NCBI GenBank assembly: GCA_003246765.1 | Contig: QKDA01000265.1 | Span: forward strand, 1 to 64,000 | Length of the DNA stretch: 64,000 bases | Reading direction: 5' to 3' | Source: Spirochaetales bacterium | GTDB taxonomy: Bacteria; Spirochaetota; Spirochaetia; Treponematales; Treponemataceae | Part shown: positions 28,869 through 37,288 of the stretch, in pieces | Layout of the letters: each line of letters begins with the position of its first letter | How positions within the stretch are numbered: position 1 is the first letter of the stretch | The notes under the pieces: model-generated | Told to the model about the DNA's origin: nothing | What the model saw: only the letters and a program-made list of their open reading frames with translations | Databases searched by the model: none | Made by a program: the position numbers and the translations under genes

Positions 28869-31732
28869 TTCATGCGTTCCAGCATTTCTTTGACGTATTG
28901 ACCCGTATAGGAGCGGGGATTCCGGGCAAGTTCCTCGGGGGTCCCCATACCCACAACCGTACCTCCCCGAACGCCGCCCTCCGGTCCGAGATCCACGAGC
29001 TTGTCCGCCTGAAGTATGACGTCCAGATTATGCTCGATCATAACCACGGTGTTTCCCTGATCCAGAAGCCTGTGGATTACGGTCATAAGCTGCTTCACGT
29101 CGGCGAAATGGAGGCCCGTAGTCGGTTCATCGAGAATATAGAGCGTTTTTCCCGTGGATCTGCGGGCGAGTTCATTGGCCAGCTTAACCCGCTGGGCCTC
29201 GCCTCCGGAAAGGGTTAAGGCGGACTGGCCAAGCTTTATATAGCCGAGTCCCACCGAAAGGAGGGTTTCCATTTTTCTCGAAATTTGCGGGACCGGTGCG
29301 AAGAATTCAGCCGCTTCCTCGATGGTCATTTCGAGCACTTCGGCGATGTTTTTCCCCTTGTAGCGAACCTCGAGGGTTTCACGGTTGAACCGGTGTCCGT
29401 GGCATACGTCGCAGGTAATATAGACGTCGGGAAGGAAATTCATCTCGATTGTAATAGTGCCGTCGCCTTGGCAATGCTCGCAGCGGCCGCCCTTAACGTT
29501 GAAGGAAAAACGGCCCGGCTTATAACCGCGGGCCTTGGAGTCGGGCAAGCTCGAAAAGAGGTCCCGAATGGCGGTAAAAACGCCCACGTAGGTCGCGGGA
29601 TTCGACCTGGGCGTTCTCCCTATGGGGCTCTGGTCGATGTTGATGACCTTGTCGATTGCCTCAAGACCCTCAATACGGTCGAAGGAACCCTCGGGATATG
29701 AGGTTCTCGAAACGCGGTTCGAGATTGCCGGAAAAAGCACGTCCGAAAGGAGGGTTGACTTCCCGGAACCCGAGACCCCCGTGATGCAGGTAAAGGCGCC
29801 CAGGGGGATTTCAACGTCTACGCCCTTTAGATTGTGTTCAGTAGCCCCAAAAAGCCGTATGAAGGAACCGTTGCCTTCGCGCCGCCGGGAGGGAAGATCC
29901 ATCTTGAGGGTACCCGCGAGATACTGACCCGTGAGGCTTTCCTTAACCTTCATGACCTCCTCGGGAGAACCCTGGGCGACAATGTACCCCCCGTGTACGC
30001 CGGCTCCGGGACCGAGATCCACTATATGATCCGCCGTGCGCAGGGTTTGCTCGTCATGTTCAACCACGATGAGGGTATTGCCTAGGTCGCGCAAGTACGT
30101 CAGCGTATCGATGAGCCGCTGGTTATCCCTTTGGTGCAGCCCGATAGAGGGCTCGTCGAGGATATAAAGAACCCCGATAAGGCTCGAACCGATTTGGGTT
30201 GCCAGCCTGATTCTTTGGGCCTCCCCGCCCGAGAGAGTCGATGCCTTGCGTTCCAGGGTTAGATAGTCGAGGCCCACGTTCTGCATGAAAGAAAGCCGCG
30301 CGTTAATTTCCTTGAGTATCTGGGCGGCAATGGTTTTCTCGGTTTCCGTCAAGTACAGTTTCTCGAAAAAACGAATGGATTCCGCCACGGACATGCTTGA
30401 CAGGTCAAAGATGGAGGTTTCCCCCACGGTAACGGCCAGGGCCTCGCTCCTGAGTCTCCTCCCGTGACAGACCTCGCAGGGCTTGTTGGACATGTATTGC
30501 TCAAAATTTTCCTTCTGGGAGTCGGAGAAGGTCTCGTTGTAGCGGCGTTTGAGATCCGAAAAGACCCCGGGCCAGCTTTGATGGTAGTTGAAATGCCCGG
30601 TACCCTCGCGGTTTCGATATACAAAGTCAATTGCCTCATCCCCGGTGCCTTCCATGATGATGTTCCGGATCTTCTTGGGTAAATCCTTCCAGGGAGTGGA
30701 AAGCGAAAAGCCGTAATGCCGTGCGAGGGCATCGAAACGGCTCCGGTTCCAGGCGGCGTCGGGATTATAAGGAAGGAGGGCCCCGTCGTCGAAGGAAAGT
30801 TCCCCGTTCGGCACGATTAGGGATTCGTCGAATTCCTGCTTTGCCCCGAGACCCGTGCATTCGGGACAGGCTCCGAAGGGATTGTTAAAGGAAAAGAGCC
30901 TGGGTTGAAGCTCCGGGATGGAAATGCCGCAATCGGGGCAGGCATTCTTCTGCGAGAAGAAAATCTCCGATTCGGGCCCTTCCCCTTCTTGCCTCGTGGC
31001 GAGGAGTATGCCTCCGGAGCTTTCCAAAGCGGTCTCAACGGATTCCGCCAGGCGCTTTCTCACTTCGGGACCGAGCTTAATACGGTCGATTACCAGCTCG
31101 ATGGTATGTTTTTTTTGCTTGTCCAGTTTGATTTCATTGTCGAGTTCCACGAGCAGGCCGTCGATTCGGGCCCTCGCATAGCCCGCGTTCCTCGCGTCGG
31201 TAATTATTTTCTGATGCTCCCCTTTCTTGCCCCTAATGACCGGGGAAAGCACCTGTACCTTCGTCCCTTCGGGCCAGGAGAGTATGGTGCCGATAATCTG
31301 GTCCACCGACTGTTCCTGAATTTCCTTTCCGCACTGGGGGCAATGGGGACGGCCGATTCGGGCGTAAAGTAGCCGGTAATAGTCATAAATCTCGGTAACC
31401 GTACCCACCGTGGAACGGGGATTTTTATGGGTTGTCTTTTGCTCTATGGATATCGCGGGGGAAAGCCCTTCGATATAGTCGATATCCGGTTTATCCATAC
31501 GGCCAAGAAACTGGCGGGCATAGGCGGACAGGGACTCGACATAGCGCCGCTGCCCTTCCGCGAAAATGGTATCGAAGGCCAGGGAACTCTTTCCCGATCC
31601 CGACAAACCGGAAATGACGATCAGTTTATCCCGGGGAAGCTCAATATCGATATTTTTGAGGTTGTGTTCCCGGGCGCCCTTGACGACCAGTTTTGTTAAT
31701 CCGTGAAAAGAAGCATTTTGCTTAGAGCTCAT
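28865..31732 (-). CDS. uvrA: Excinuclease ABC subunit A
   Basis: 955 aa, the damage-recognition ATPase of nucleotide excision repair. It carries two ABC halves: Walker [21 protein letters not shown] (N-half) and [17 protein letters not shown] (C-half), signatures [17 protein letters not shown] and [16 protein letters not shown]. Zinc motifs CPQCG, CPDCG...CPECTG and CEHCQGDG...CDVCHG are intact. A TAGTAT box lies 6 nt before the ATG without a Shine-Dalgarno, so the mRNA is probably leaderless. It is followed by lptD through an ATGA overlap. Confidence 0.98.
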   Translation of the reverse strand: MSSKQNASFHGLTKLVVKGAREHNLKNIDIELPRDKLIVISGLSGSGKSSLAFDTIFAEGQRRYVESLSAYARQFLGRMDKPDIDYIEGLSPAISIEQKTTHKNPRSTVGTVTEIYDYYRLLYARIGRPHCPQCGKEIQEQSVDQIIGTILSWPEGTKVQVLSPVIRGKKGEHQKIITDARNAGYARARIDGLLVELDNEIKLDKQKKHTIELVIDRIKLGPEVRKRLAESVETALESSGGILLATRQEGEGPESEIFFSQKNACPDCGISIPELQPRLFSFNNPFGACPECTGLGAKQEFDESLIVPNGELSFDDGALLPYNPDAAWNRSRFDALARHYGFSLSTPWKDLPKKIRNIIMEGTGDEAIDFVYRNREGTGHFNYHQSWPGVFSDLKRRYNETFSDSQKENFEQYMSNKPCEVCHGRRLRSEALAVTVGETSIFDLSSMSVAESIRFFEKLYLTETEKTIAAQILKEINARLSFMQNVGLDYLTLERKASTLSGGEAQRIRLATQIGSSLIGVLYILDEPSIGLHQRDNQRLIDTLTYLRDLGNTLIVVEHDEQTLRTADHIVDLGPGAGVHGGYIVAQGSPEEVMKVKESLTGQYLAGTLKMDLPSRRREGNGSFIRLFGATEHNLKGVDVEIPLGAFTCITGVSGSGKSTLLSDVLFPAISNRVSRTSYPEGSFDRIEGLEAIDKVINIDQSPIGRTPRSNPATYVGVFTAIRDLFSSLPDSKARGYKPGRFSFNVKGGRCEHCQGDGTITIEMNFLPDVYITCDVCHGHRFNRETLEVRYKGKNIAEVLEMTIEEAAEFFAPVPQISRKMETLLSVGLGYIKLGQSALTLSGGEAQRVKLANELARRSTGKTLYILDEPTTGLHFADVKQLMTVIHRLLDQGNTVVMIEHNLDVILQADKLVDLGPEGGVRGGTVVGMGTPEELARNPRSYTGQYVKEMLERMK

Positions 31733-31738
31733 GGCCTA

Positions 31739-31767
31739 ATACTATCCCTTTCGCGTCGGTCCGACAA
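31739..31767 (-). promoter_or_regulatory. Promoter of uvrA-lptD, leaderless geometry
   Basis: TTGTCG (31767-31762), 17-bp spacer, TAGTAT (31744-31739), then 6 nt to the uvrA ATG. Confidence 0.65.
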
Positions 31768-31780
31768 GATCGCCGGTGCA

Positions 31781-31815
31781 AAAAAATAAAAAAAAACCGT
31801 CACCTCGGTGACGGT
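31781..31815 (-). terminator. Intrinsic terminator after tRNA-Val
   Basis: Inverted repeat ACCGTCACC / GGTGACGGT (31796-31815, seven or more pairs around a small loop) followed on the minus strand by a long T-run. It separates the tRNA unit from uvrA. Confidence 0.9.
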
Positions 31816-31819
31816 TCAT

Positions 31820-31892
31820 TGGGCGCTGACGGGATCGAACCGCCGACATTTTGGGTGTAAACCAAACGCTCTGCCAGCTGAGCTAAGCGCCC
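31820..31892 (-). tRNA. tRNA-Val (anticodon UAC)
   Basis: A 73-nt cloverleaf can be folded completely: acceptor GGGCGCT/AGCGCCC with discriminator A, D-arm GCTC/GAGC, anticodon stem TTTGG/CCAAA with loop TTTACAC (anticodon TAC), and T-arm GGCGG-TTCGATC-CCGTC. CCA is not encoded. It has its own promoter and terminator. Confidence 0.97.
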
Positions 31893-31903
31893 GTTAGGTC
31901 TCC

Positions 31904-31932
31904 ACTATACAGAAACGGGGCTTGAAGGTCAA
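31904..31932 (-). promoter_or_regulatory. Promoter of tRNA-Val
   Basis: TTGACC (31932-31927), 17-bp spacer, TATAGT (31909-31904), 11 nt before the mature 5' end. The -35 overlaps a 7-bp inverted repeat (31931-31948) that spans the stop codon of the upstream lipoprotein gene. Confidence 0.8.
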
Positions 31933-31943
31933 TAACCCCGAGG

Positions 31944-32669
31944 TTATTCGGCGATGATCAGGGAACCCAGTGCGGCGGCCTTGCTGTGTATCGCCCTAAA
32001 GCTCTCATCAAAACCGTAGGCAAAGGCATAGGCCTGGATATACCAGGCTTCCTTGCCTGAGGATGAGGAGTATTTCACGTCGCCGTCGTCCTCGGCAATA
32101 TCTTCGTATTCAAAGGATTTTGGCTTGCCATCCGAGCCCGGGCTGGTTCTCCAAATCAAGGGAAGGGCTTGCTCGGTGCCCAAGCCCTTGTCTGTCGTGA
32201 ATTCCGCCGGATACTCCTCACCCAACGGGAAAGGGCGTATCGTCACGGTCCTGTCGCTGGCTGCGGCGGATAAAAGGGGCGCCGGCAGCATGGAAGCCGA
32301 CTCGCTGCCGTTTATCAAGGTCATTCGGCGGTAGCTCTTGGTATTGACCACGTAGGAATACACGTTGGCCGGGTCCTTGTCGTTTTTGGTGGCAATGTCC
32401 GTGGCGTCCTGGGACCGCTGGGCAGTGGAGTTATAGATGCGGTAATAAACCTCCCAACCCTTAAAATAACCCGACGAGTCATTGTTATTGTCTTCATCGG
32501 TAGTGCGGAAGGAAAAGAAGGCAGTTAATGGCTCGTTGGGAGACTCAGGGGTTGCCAGAGCCGTAGGGGGATGAAGATAGATGAACTGATCTATGCCGCA
32601 GGACACAAGTATCGTAAGGGCGAGCAGCGCGGCAACGGGCCCCGCAGGGCCCCAACGAAGTCTCATCAC
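31944..32669 (-). CDS. Putative lipoprotein of unknown function
   Basis: 241 aa. The lipoprotein signal LLALTILVSCG has a plausible lipobox with Cys near residue 24. The mature part is Ser/Asp-rich (DEDNNNDSSGYFKGWEVYYRIYN) and has no motif I recognise. Start is GTG 32669 (GTGA overlap with the cyclase stop) or ATG 32666; the two differ by one residue. It ends a long operon that begins at recA. The pairing with a CHASE2 adenylate cyclase may be functional, but there is no direct evidence. Confidence 0.78.
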   Translation of the reverse strand: MMRLRWGPAGPVAALLALTILVSCGIDQFIYLHPPTALATPESPNEPLTAFFSFRTTDEDNNNDSSGYFKGWEVYYRIYNSTAQRSQDATDIATKNDKDPANVYSYVVNTKSYRRMTLINGSESASMLPAPLLSAAASDRTVTIRPFPLGEEYPAEFTTDKGLGTEQALPLIWRTSPGSDGKPKSFEYEDIAEDDGDVKYSSSSGKEAWYIQAYAFAYGFDESFRAIHSKAAALGSLIIAE

Positions 32670-34936
32670 GCCTCGTCCAGGAGTTCGTAAATGACCACGG
32701 GCCGGTTTTTACCCTTAACCCTTATGGTATCGAGCTCCCGGAAAATAAAACGGTCGCTCACAAGGGCGTAGGTATACTCGCTCACGATAATCATGGTCCC
32801 GTATACCTTATTTGTCCCTTCCAGCCTGGCTCCCAGGTTAACGTTGTCTCCCATGAGGGTATAGTTCATGCGTCCCTGAGAACCCATGTTTCCCACGGTC
32901 ATGATACCCGTGTTGATTCCGATACCGATAGCCAGTCTTTTTTCGGGAGGCCAGGTTTGATTGAGCCGTTCCAGTTCGGCCTTCTGAAGGAGCGCGCACT
33001 TGCAGGCCCTATACGCGTGATCCGGCACCTCAATCGGCGCTCCCCAGAAGCACATAACCTCGTCGCCGACGTATTTATCAAGGGTTCCCCCGGTTTCGAG
33101 GATGATGTCCGTCATGGCAGAAAGGTATTCATTTAGATGTTTGACCAATTCTTGAGGCGTCAGGGTCTCCGAAAGGCTCGTAAAACCTCGAATATCCGAG
33201 AAAAACACCGTCAGTTCGCGGTCTACCCCGCCGAGTTCCGGGGGATTATCTTCCATCTGGGCCACGACCTCGGGACTAACGTATTTTCCGAACATTGCCC
33301 GAATCTTGCGTTTCTCCCGTTCCTCCGTACTTGATCGATACAGAAGGATCGAAATATAGGCTAAAGCCATACCCGTGAGGTATACGCTGGAATTGACGAG
33401 GACGCTGTACGAATCGAAAAGGAGGCTTGATCCGATGTAAACCAAGGCCAGTGAAACCAAGGCAAGCGGCAGGGACCATTGGTTTTTAAGCCGCGAGGCG
33501 AAGAAAGAGACGATCATGATCGCCAGGAAAGCGAATAGTACGTCCATCGCGACGGGAATCTTTCGTATGTAATTTCCGGAAATCAGGGTATTGAGGGAGT
33601 TGGCATGGATCTCGATGCCGAACATCATGCCGAAGGGTGTCTGTTTCTGGTCGTCCGCCATGCCCTTGTCGAAGGCGCCCACAAGGATAATCTTACCCTT
33701 GACAGCCCTGGTATCGGGCCACGTTTCGGGGTCCTCAGGGGTCTGTCTCCAGTATCCGGCGTAGGAGCGTACGGGGAAGGTACGGTATCCGTCCGCCGCG
33801 GCGGAGGAAGGGTATCCCGCGTAATTGATGATCATGGCGCAGTTCTGGTCAACGGGAATTCTTACGACGCCTTGTGACGGCGTATTTACCCGTATCTCCC
33901 TGCCGGGAACGACGGTGCAGTCCTTGGCAGCGGCTCCCCAGTAATCCAGGGCTAAAGCGAATGTGGTAGAGGGTAAGAAAACGTCCTGAATGACGCTCAC
34001 GGCCCGGGTTTCTGAGTCGGGTACGCCGTCTTCGTCAGAGTCCCACTCCAAGGGAGGAGCCATTCGGTATATCTTTTTCTTAAGCGCTTCAATACCGCTC
34101 TCCGTCAGGGGCTGGTCAATCTGGTGCTCAAAGCCCTTGGAATCGAACCAGGCAAGGCGCTCGAAGGAGGCTTCGTCCGTGGAAGCCTCGGGTGTAAGTG
34201 CCTCGAAGGGCACCTCATAGGCGATCCGAGAATGTTTCATGACGAGGGGCTGCCGGCGGACAATGCTGTCCCGCGGGTCCGCCTCTATATTGGCAACCCC
34301 ATACCCGGCGGCAGCGGCATTAAAGCGGGTTTGATTCGTTTGAATACCCATGTAGGGGGGAATGGATTTCCAATCGCCCTCGAAGGCGGTGATAGAACCA
34401 AACCGTTCGTTCAAGACCTGTTGACGGGCGGTCATTTCTTCTTCAATGCTTTCGCTAGTCCCGTTTTTGTCGAGGATGCTTTCAAGGATGATCCTCCCGG
34501 AGTCCGCCATACTCCGCTCTAGGGCGGAATCGGCCTCGGGATCCCCTGAATCGTCGACGAAGAAAAAATCCAAAAGCATGGATTTTTCCCGTTCATCCTG
34601 GTTTTTTATGCGGGTAAAGGAATCGACAAGGTCCGCGTGAACGTTCCGGGGGAAGGGCCACAGGCCGAACTTTTGGAGAGCCTTAATATCGACGCCCACG
34701 ATAAGGATGTCCGGGGACACCTTGCCGTCGGCGTCGGACTTCCAGACCCCTTTCTGTATTGCCTGCTTTGTGGACAGGGATTTCAGGTAGAAATACGAGT
34801 CCAGGGTTTTAGACTCAAGGTCGCCGAAGAGGCCCCAAGAAAAGCCCGCGAGACAAACGATAACCGAAACCGCCAATCCGATCAGGAGACCAAAATTACG
34901 GGTCTTGAAAATCCGCTTGTTCTGACGTGAGCCCAT
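32666..34936 (-). CDS. CHASE2-domain class III adenylate cyclase
   Basis: 756 aa membrane cyclase. TM1 (FGLLIGLAVSVIVCLAGFSWGLF) is followed by an extracytoplasmic CHASE2 sensor (about 45-430, with ILIVGVDIKALQKFGLWPFPR). Three TM helices span about 450-525, and the catalytic domain 565-740. Metal aspartates are in FFSDIRGFTS and KYVGDEVMCFWG; the purine-specifying Lys is in LDKYVGD, and a Thr occupies the second specificity position in NYTLMGD, consistent with ATP rather than GTP. It should form cAMP in response to an external signal. GGAGGTG precedes the ATG. A TPR membrane protein lies upstream and a lipoprotein downstream. Confidence 0.92.
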   Translation of the reverse strand: MGSRQNKRIFKTRNFGLLIGLAVSVIVCLAGFSWGLFGDLESKTLDSYFYLKSLSTKQAIQKGVWKSDADGKVSPDILIVGVDIKALQKFGLWPFPRNVHADLVDSFTRIKNQDEREKSMLLDFFFVDDSGDPEADSALERSMADSGRIILESILDKNGTSESIEEEMTARQQVLNERFGSITAFEGDWKSIPPYMGIQTNQTRFNAAAAGYGVANIEADPRDSIVRRQPLVMKHSRIAYEVPFEALTPEASTDEASFERLAWFDSKGFEHQIDQPLTESGIEALKKKIYRMAPPLEWDSDEDGVPDSETRAVSVIQDVFLPSTTFALALDYWGAAAKDCTVVPGREIRVNTPSQGVVRIPVDQNCAMIINYAGYPSSAAADGYRTFPVRSYAGYWRQTPEDPETWPDTRAVKGKIILVGAFDKGMADDQKQTPFGMMFGIEIHANSLNTLISGNYIRKIPVAMDVLFAFLAIMIVSFFASRLKNQWSLPLALVSLALVYIGSSLLFDSYSVLVNSSVYLTGMALAYISILLYRSSTEEREKRKIRAMFGKYVSPEVVAQMEDNPPELGGVDRELTVFFSDIRGFTSLSETLTPQELVKHLNEYLSAMTDIILETGGTLDKYVGDEVMCFWGAPIEVPDHAYRACKCALLQKAELERLNQTWPPEKRLAIGIGINTGIMTVGNMGSQGRMNYTLMGDNVNLGARLEGTNKVYGTMIIVSEYTYALVSDRFIFRELDTIRVKGKNRPVVIYELLDEA

Positions 34937-34957
34937 GGGGCACCTCCGAAGATAGTC

Positions 34958-35644
34958 TTATTTGTTCAAATTGAGCTCGATGAGCCGAGATTTACCGAGG
35001 AGAGTCCATTCATCCTCGGCATAGTCTCCCGTGAGGCGCTCATACGTCGCGATGGCCTTATCGTTCTGGCCGTTCATTTCCAGTATTCTGGCCATGTTAA
35101 AGAGGGCCCTGGTTTTCATGGGGAAGGTTTCGATAGCCAGGGCCTTTTCGAGATATGCCACCGCGGCGTCCGAATTACCGAGCTCATCGGCGCACACCGA
35201 AGCGTTAAAGAAGCAAAGTCCTGCGGTATAGGCATCGGGCGCGGCCTTTACCGCGGCGGCGTAACGCTCTTCGGCATTTTTCCAGTCCTTGCGGCTGAAG
35301 TAAATCTCGGCCGCGGCCATCCCGGCCCGGGCTCCGGCGAAAGACCTGCGGTTTCCCGAGGCGATTTTATCGAGTTCGGCGATAATGCCGTCTTCGGTAC
35401 CCGCAAGGGCGGCCGCATCAGCAGACTTTGCGTCGTTCCACTGCCCTACCAGGGTGTCGATCTTGGTAAAAGCCGCGTCCCGTTTGCCGTCCGCGATAAC
35501 CGTAATCGCCACTAAGGCGCCAATAATCACGAAAAGAGCTACGATTATCCCGATGATGACGAGGCGCTGCTTGATGAGAAACGCGCTGATGCGGTGCTGG
35601 AGGGTCACTCCCTCTTCTGCTTTCTGACGGGTAGCTTTGGCCAT
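34958..35644 (-). CDS. Membrane-anchored TPR protein
   Basis: 228 aa. A basic N-terminus and one TM helix (LVIIGIIVALFVIIGALVAITVIA, about residues 28-52) anchor a periplasmic domain with TPRs (RKDWKNAEERYAAAVKAAPDAYTA, NSDAAVAYLEKALAIE, NGQNDKAIATYERLTGDYA). The layout resembles YfgM-type single-span TPR proteins. It lies between the GAF/AAA+ regulator and the adenylate cyclase, and its leader contains a 32-bp tandem repeat. AAGGAG lies ten bases before the ATG at 35644. Confidence 0.82.
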   Translation of the reverse strand: MAKATRQKAEEGVTLQHRISAFLIKQRLVIIGIIVALFVIIGALVAITVIADGKRDAAFTKIDTLVGQWNDAKSADAAALAGTEDGIIAELDKIASGNRRSFAGARAGMAAAEIYFSRKDWKNAEERYAAAVKAAPDAYTAGLCFFNASVCADELGNSDAAVAYLEKALAIETFPMKTRALFNMARILEMNGQNDKAIATYERLTGDYAEDEWTLLGKSRLIELNLNK

Positions 35645-35656
35645 GATGAAATAACT

Positions 35657-35734
35657 CCTTGAAACTTCGCCGACCCTTGCAGGTTCGGCTTGTTGGTAAA
35701 TGCCTTGAAACTTCGCCGACCCTTGCAGGTTCGG
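35657..35734 (-). repeat. Tandem 32-bp direct repeat with hairpin potential
   Basis: Two exact copies (35657-35688 and 35703-35734) separated by 14 bp fill the gap between the regulator stop codon and the TPR gene. On the coding strand each starts CCGAACCTGCAAGGGTCGG, which can fold as CCGAACC/GGGTCGG with one mismatch. The proximal copy ends at the AAGG of the TPR gene's ribosome-binding site. Confidence 0.9.
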
Positions 35735-35735
35735 A

Positions 35736-37265
35736 CTAAGTCTTGCGAACCGGAACTTCCTTGATTTCCAGTTCCTTTATCAAGCGCGACAGGTAGGTCC
35801 TTTGAATGTCGAGGACCTGGGCAGCGGAGGTCTGGTTCCACTCCGATTCCTCAAGCACCTTTTGAATATAGTGCTTTTTAAACAGATTCAGGACTGACTT
35901 CAGGCTCTTGTCGGAATATGTATTATTATCAGGCATGGTCCTATTATTCAAGAGGAGGTCTTCCTCCTGAATATACGGCGGCGCGCCGATCACGCATGCC
36001 CTTTCTATGGTGTTTTCCAGCTCCCTGATGTTTCCCGGCCAGGAATAGGAAAGAATCGCGCTTATGGCGGACTCGGAGAAACCCACGAACTCCTTTTTCA
36101 CCTCGTGCCTGAATCGGTTCAGGAAAAAGGTCGCCAGTTCGGGAATGTCCTCGATACGCTGCCTGAGGGGGGGAATGTAGAGGGGGAGGACATTGAGCCG
36201 GTAGTACAGATCCGAGCGGAATTTCTGCTCTTCCACGAGTTTTTCGATATCCCGGTTGGTAGCCGCCACGATTCTTACGTTTACCGTGATGGTATCGCTG
36301 GATCCCAGTTTTTCAAAGGAGCGGTTTTGGATGACCCGCAGGAGTTTCGCCTGGAGCGACAGCGGCAAGTCGCCGATTTCGTCTAGGAAAATCGTACCTT
36401 GGTCGGCCATCTCAAAGCGTCCTTTCCGGTTTGAAATCGCGTCCGTAAAGGCGCCTTTCACGTGTCCGAACAGTTCGCTCTCCAGGAGCCCCTCGGGCAA
36501 GGCCGCGCAGTTTACGCGGACGAAAGGTCCCCCTGCGCGGTCGCTCTTCAGGTGCAGCTGCTCGGCAAAGAGCTCCTTACCTACCCCGCTCTCGCCGAGT
36601 ATAAGTACGGAAGAGTCGGTTTTCGCAACCCGTTCTATAATTCCAAGCTTTTCAAGTACCACCGGGCTCTTGGCGATCAGGGTATGATAGCCCCTGTCGG
36701 TGGCGATCTGGTCCTGGAGAACGACGATTTCGTCCCGGGAGCGCTGGAAGTGCCGTGCGTTTTCGTAGGCTATAGCCGCTTGGTTGGCCATGATCTCGAG
36801 AACTTCAAGGTCTTCGTGGGTAAAACCCTCCAAAGTTCCCTTGTTAAGTATCTCGATGACGCCGATGCACTCGTCTTTTACCCGCATGGGTACCGCAAGC
36901 ATATTTTGCGTTTTATAACCGGTTGACTGCTGCACCGTGGGACTAAAACGGGGGTCGTTGGCCACGTCGTTGACGATCAGGCTCCGATTGTTGTGAACCA
37001 CCCACCCTGCGATTCCCTCGTCGGCCTTGACGCTGAATTTCTTAGCCTCAAGGCCCTTGGGCCCCAGGGCTATCTCAAAACGGAGGGTTTTCCTGTTCGA
37101 GGCGACAAGCAAGAGGGATGAGGCCTCTCCCTCAACAAGACGCATTGCCGACTCAAGGATGTGAGCCAGCAATGCGTTTATGTCGGAGTAGTTTGAATTG
37201 ATGAGAGTGTTGATCTCGATGAGGGCATTGAGCTTTTCAGCGTCGATACTGTTTGAGAGTTTCAT
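35736..37265 (-). CDS. GAF-AAA+-Fis sigma-54 activator (NifA-like layout)
   Basis: 509 aa. A GAF sensor covers about residues 20-165 (EGEASSLLLVASNRKTLRFE, LAVPMRVKDECIGVIEILNK). The AAA+ domain spans about 205-430: Walker A LGESGVGKELFAEQLH, L1 loop GAFTDA, Walker B GTIFLDEIGDLPL, and VRIVAATNRD. A Fis-type HTH is at the C-terminus (TSAAQVLDIQRTYLSRLIKEL). Such proteins remodel sigma-54 holoenzyme. The loop differs from GAFTGA at one position, a variant seen in genuine activators. ATG 37265 is preferred over TTG 37268. No clear sigma-54 promoter was found nearby, so its targets are unknown. Confidence 0.92.
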   Translation of the reverse strand: MKLSNSIDAEKLNALIEINTLINSNYSDINALLAHILESAMRLVEGEASSLLLVASNRKTLRFEIALGPKGLEAKKFSVKADEGIAGWVVHNNRSLIVNDVANDPRFSPTVQQSTGYKTQNMLAVPMRVKDECIGVIEILNKGTLEGFTHEDLEVLEIMANQAAIAYENARHFQRSRDEIVVLQDQIATDRGYHTLIAKSPVVLEKLGIIERVAKTDSSVLILGESGVGKELFAEQLHLKSDRAGGPFVRVNCAALPEGLLESELFGHVKGAFTDAISNRKGRFEMADQGTIFLDEIGDLPLSLQAKLLRVIQNRSFEKLGSSDTITVNVRIVAATNRDIEKLVEEQKFRSDLYYRLNVLPLYIPPLRQRIEDIPELATFFLNRFRHEVKKEFVGFSESAISAILSYSWPGNIRELENTIERACVIGAPPYIQEEDLLLNNRTMPDNNTYSDKSLKSVLNLFKKHYIQKVLEESEWNQTSAAQVLDIQRTYLSRLIKELEIKEVPVRKT

Positions 37266-37288
37266 CAATACCGCTCATCGATCTCAAG

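Noticed and set aside
31931-31948. Inverted repeat AATAACC/GGTTATT as a terminator of the lipoprotein gene
   Set aside because: It has no U-tract and overlaps the tRNA promoter -35, so it is a weak candidate only.
35657-35734. CRISPR array
   Set aside because: There are only two copies, the spacer is 14 bp and no cas operon is present.
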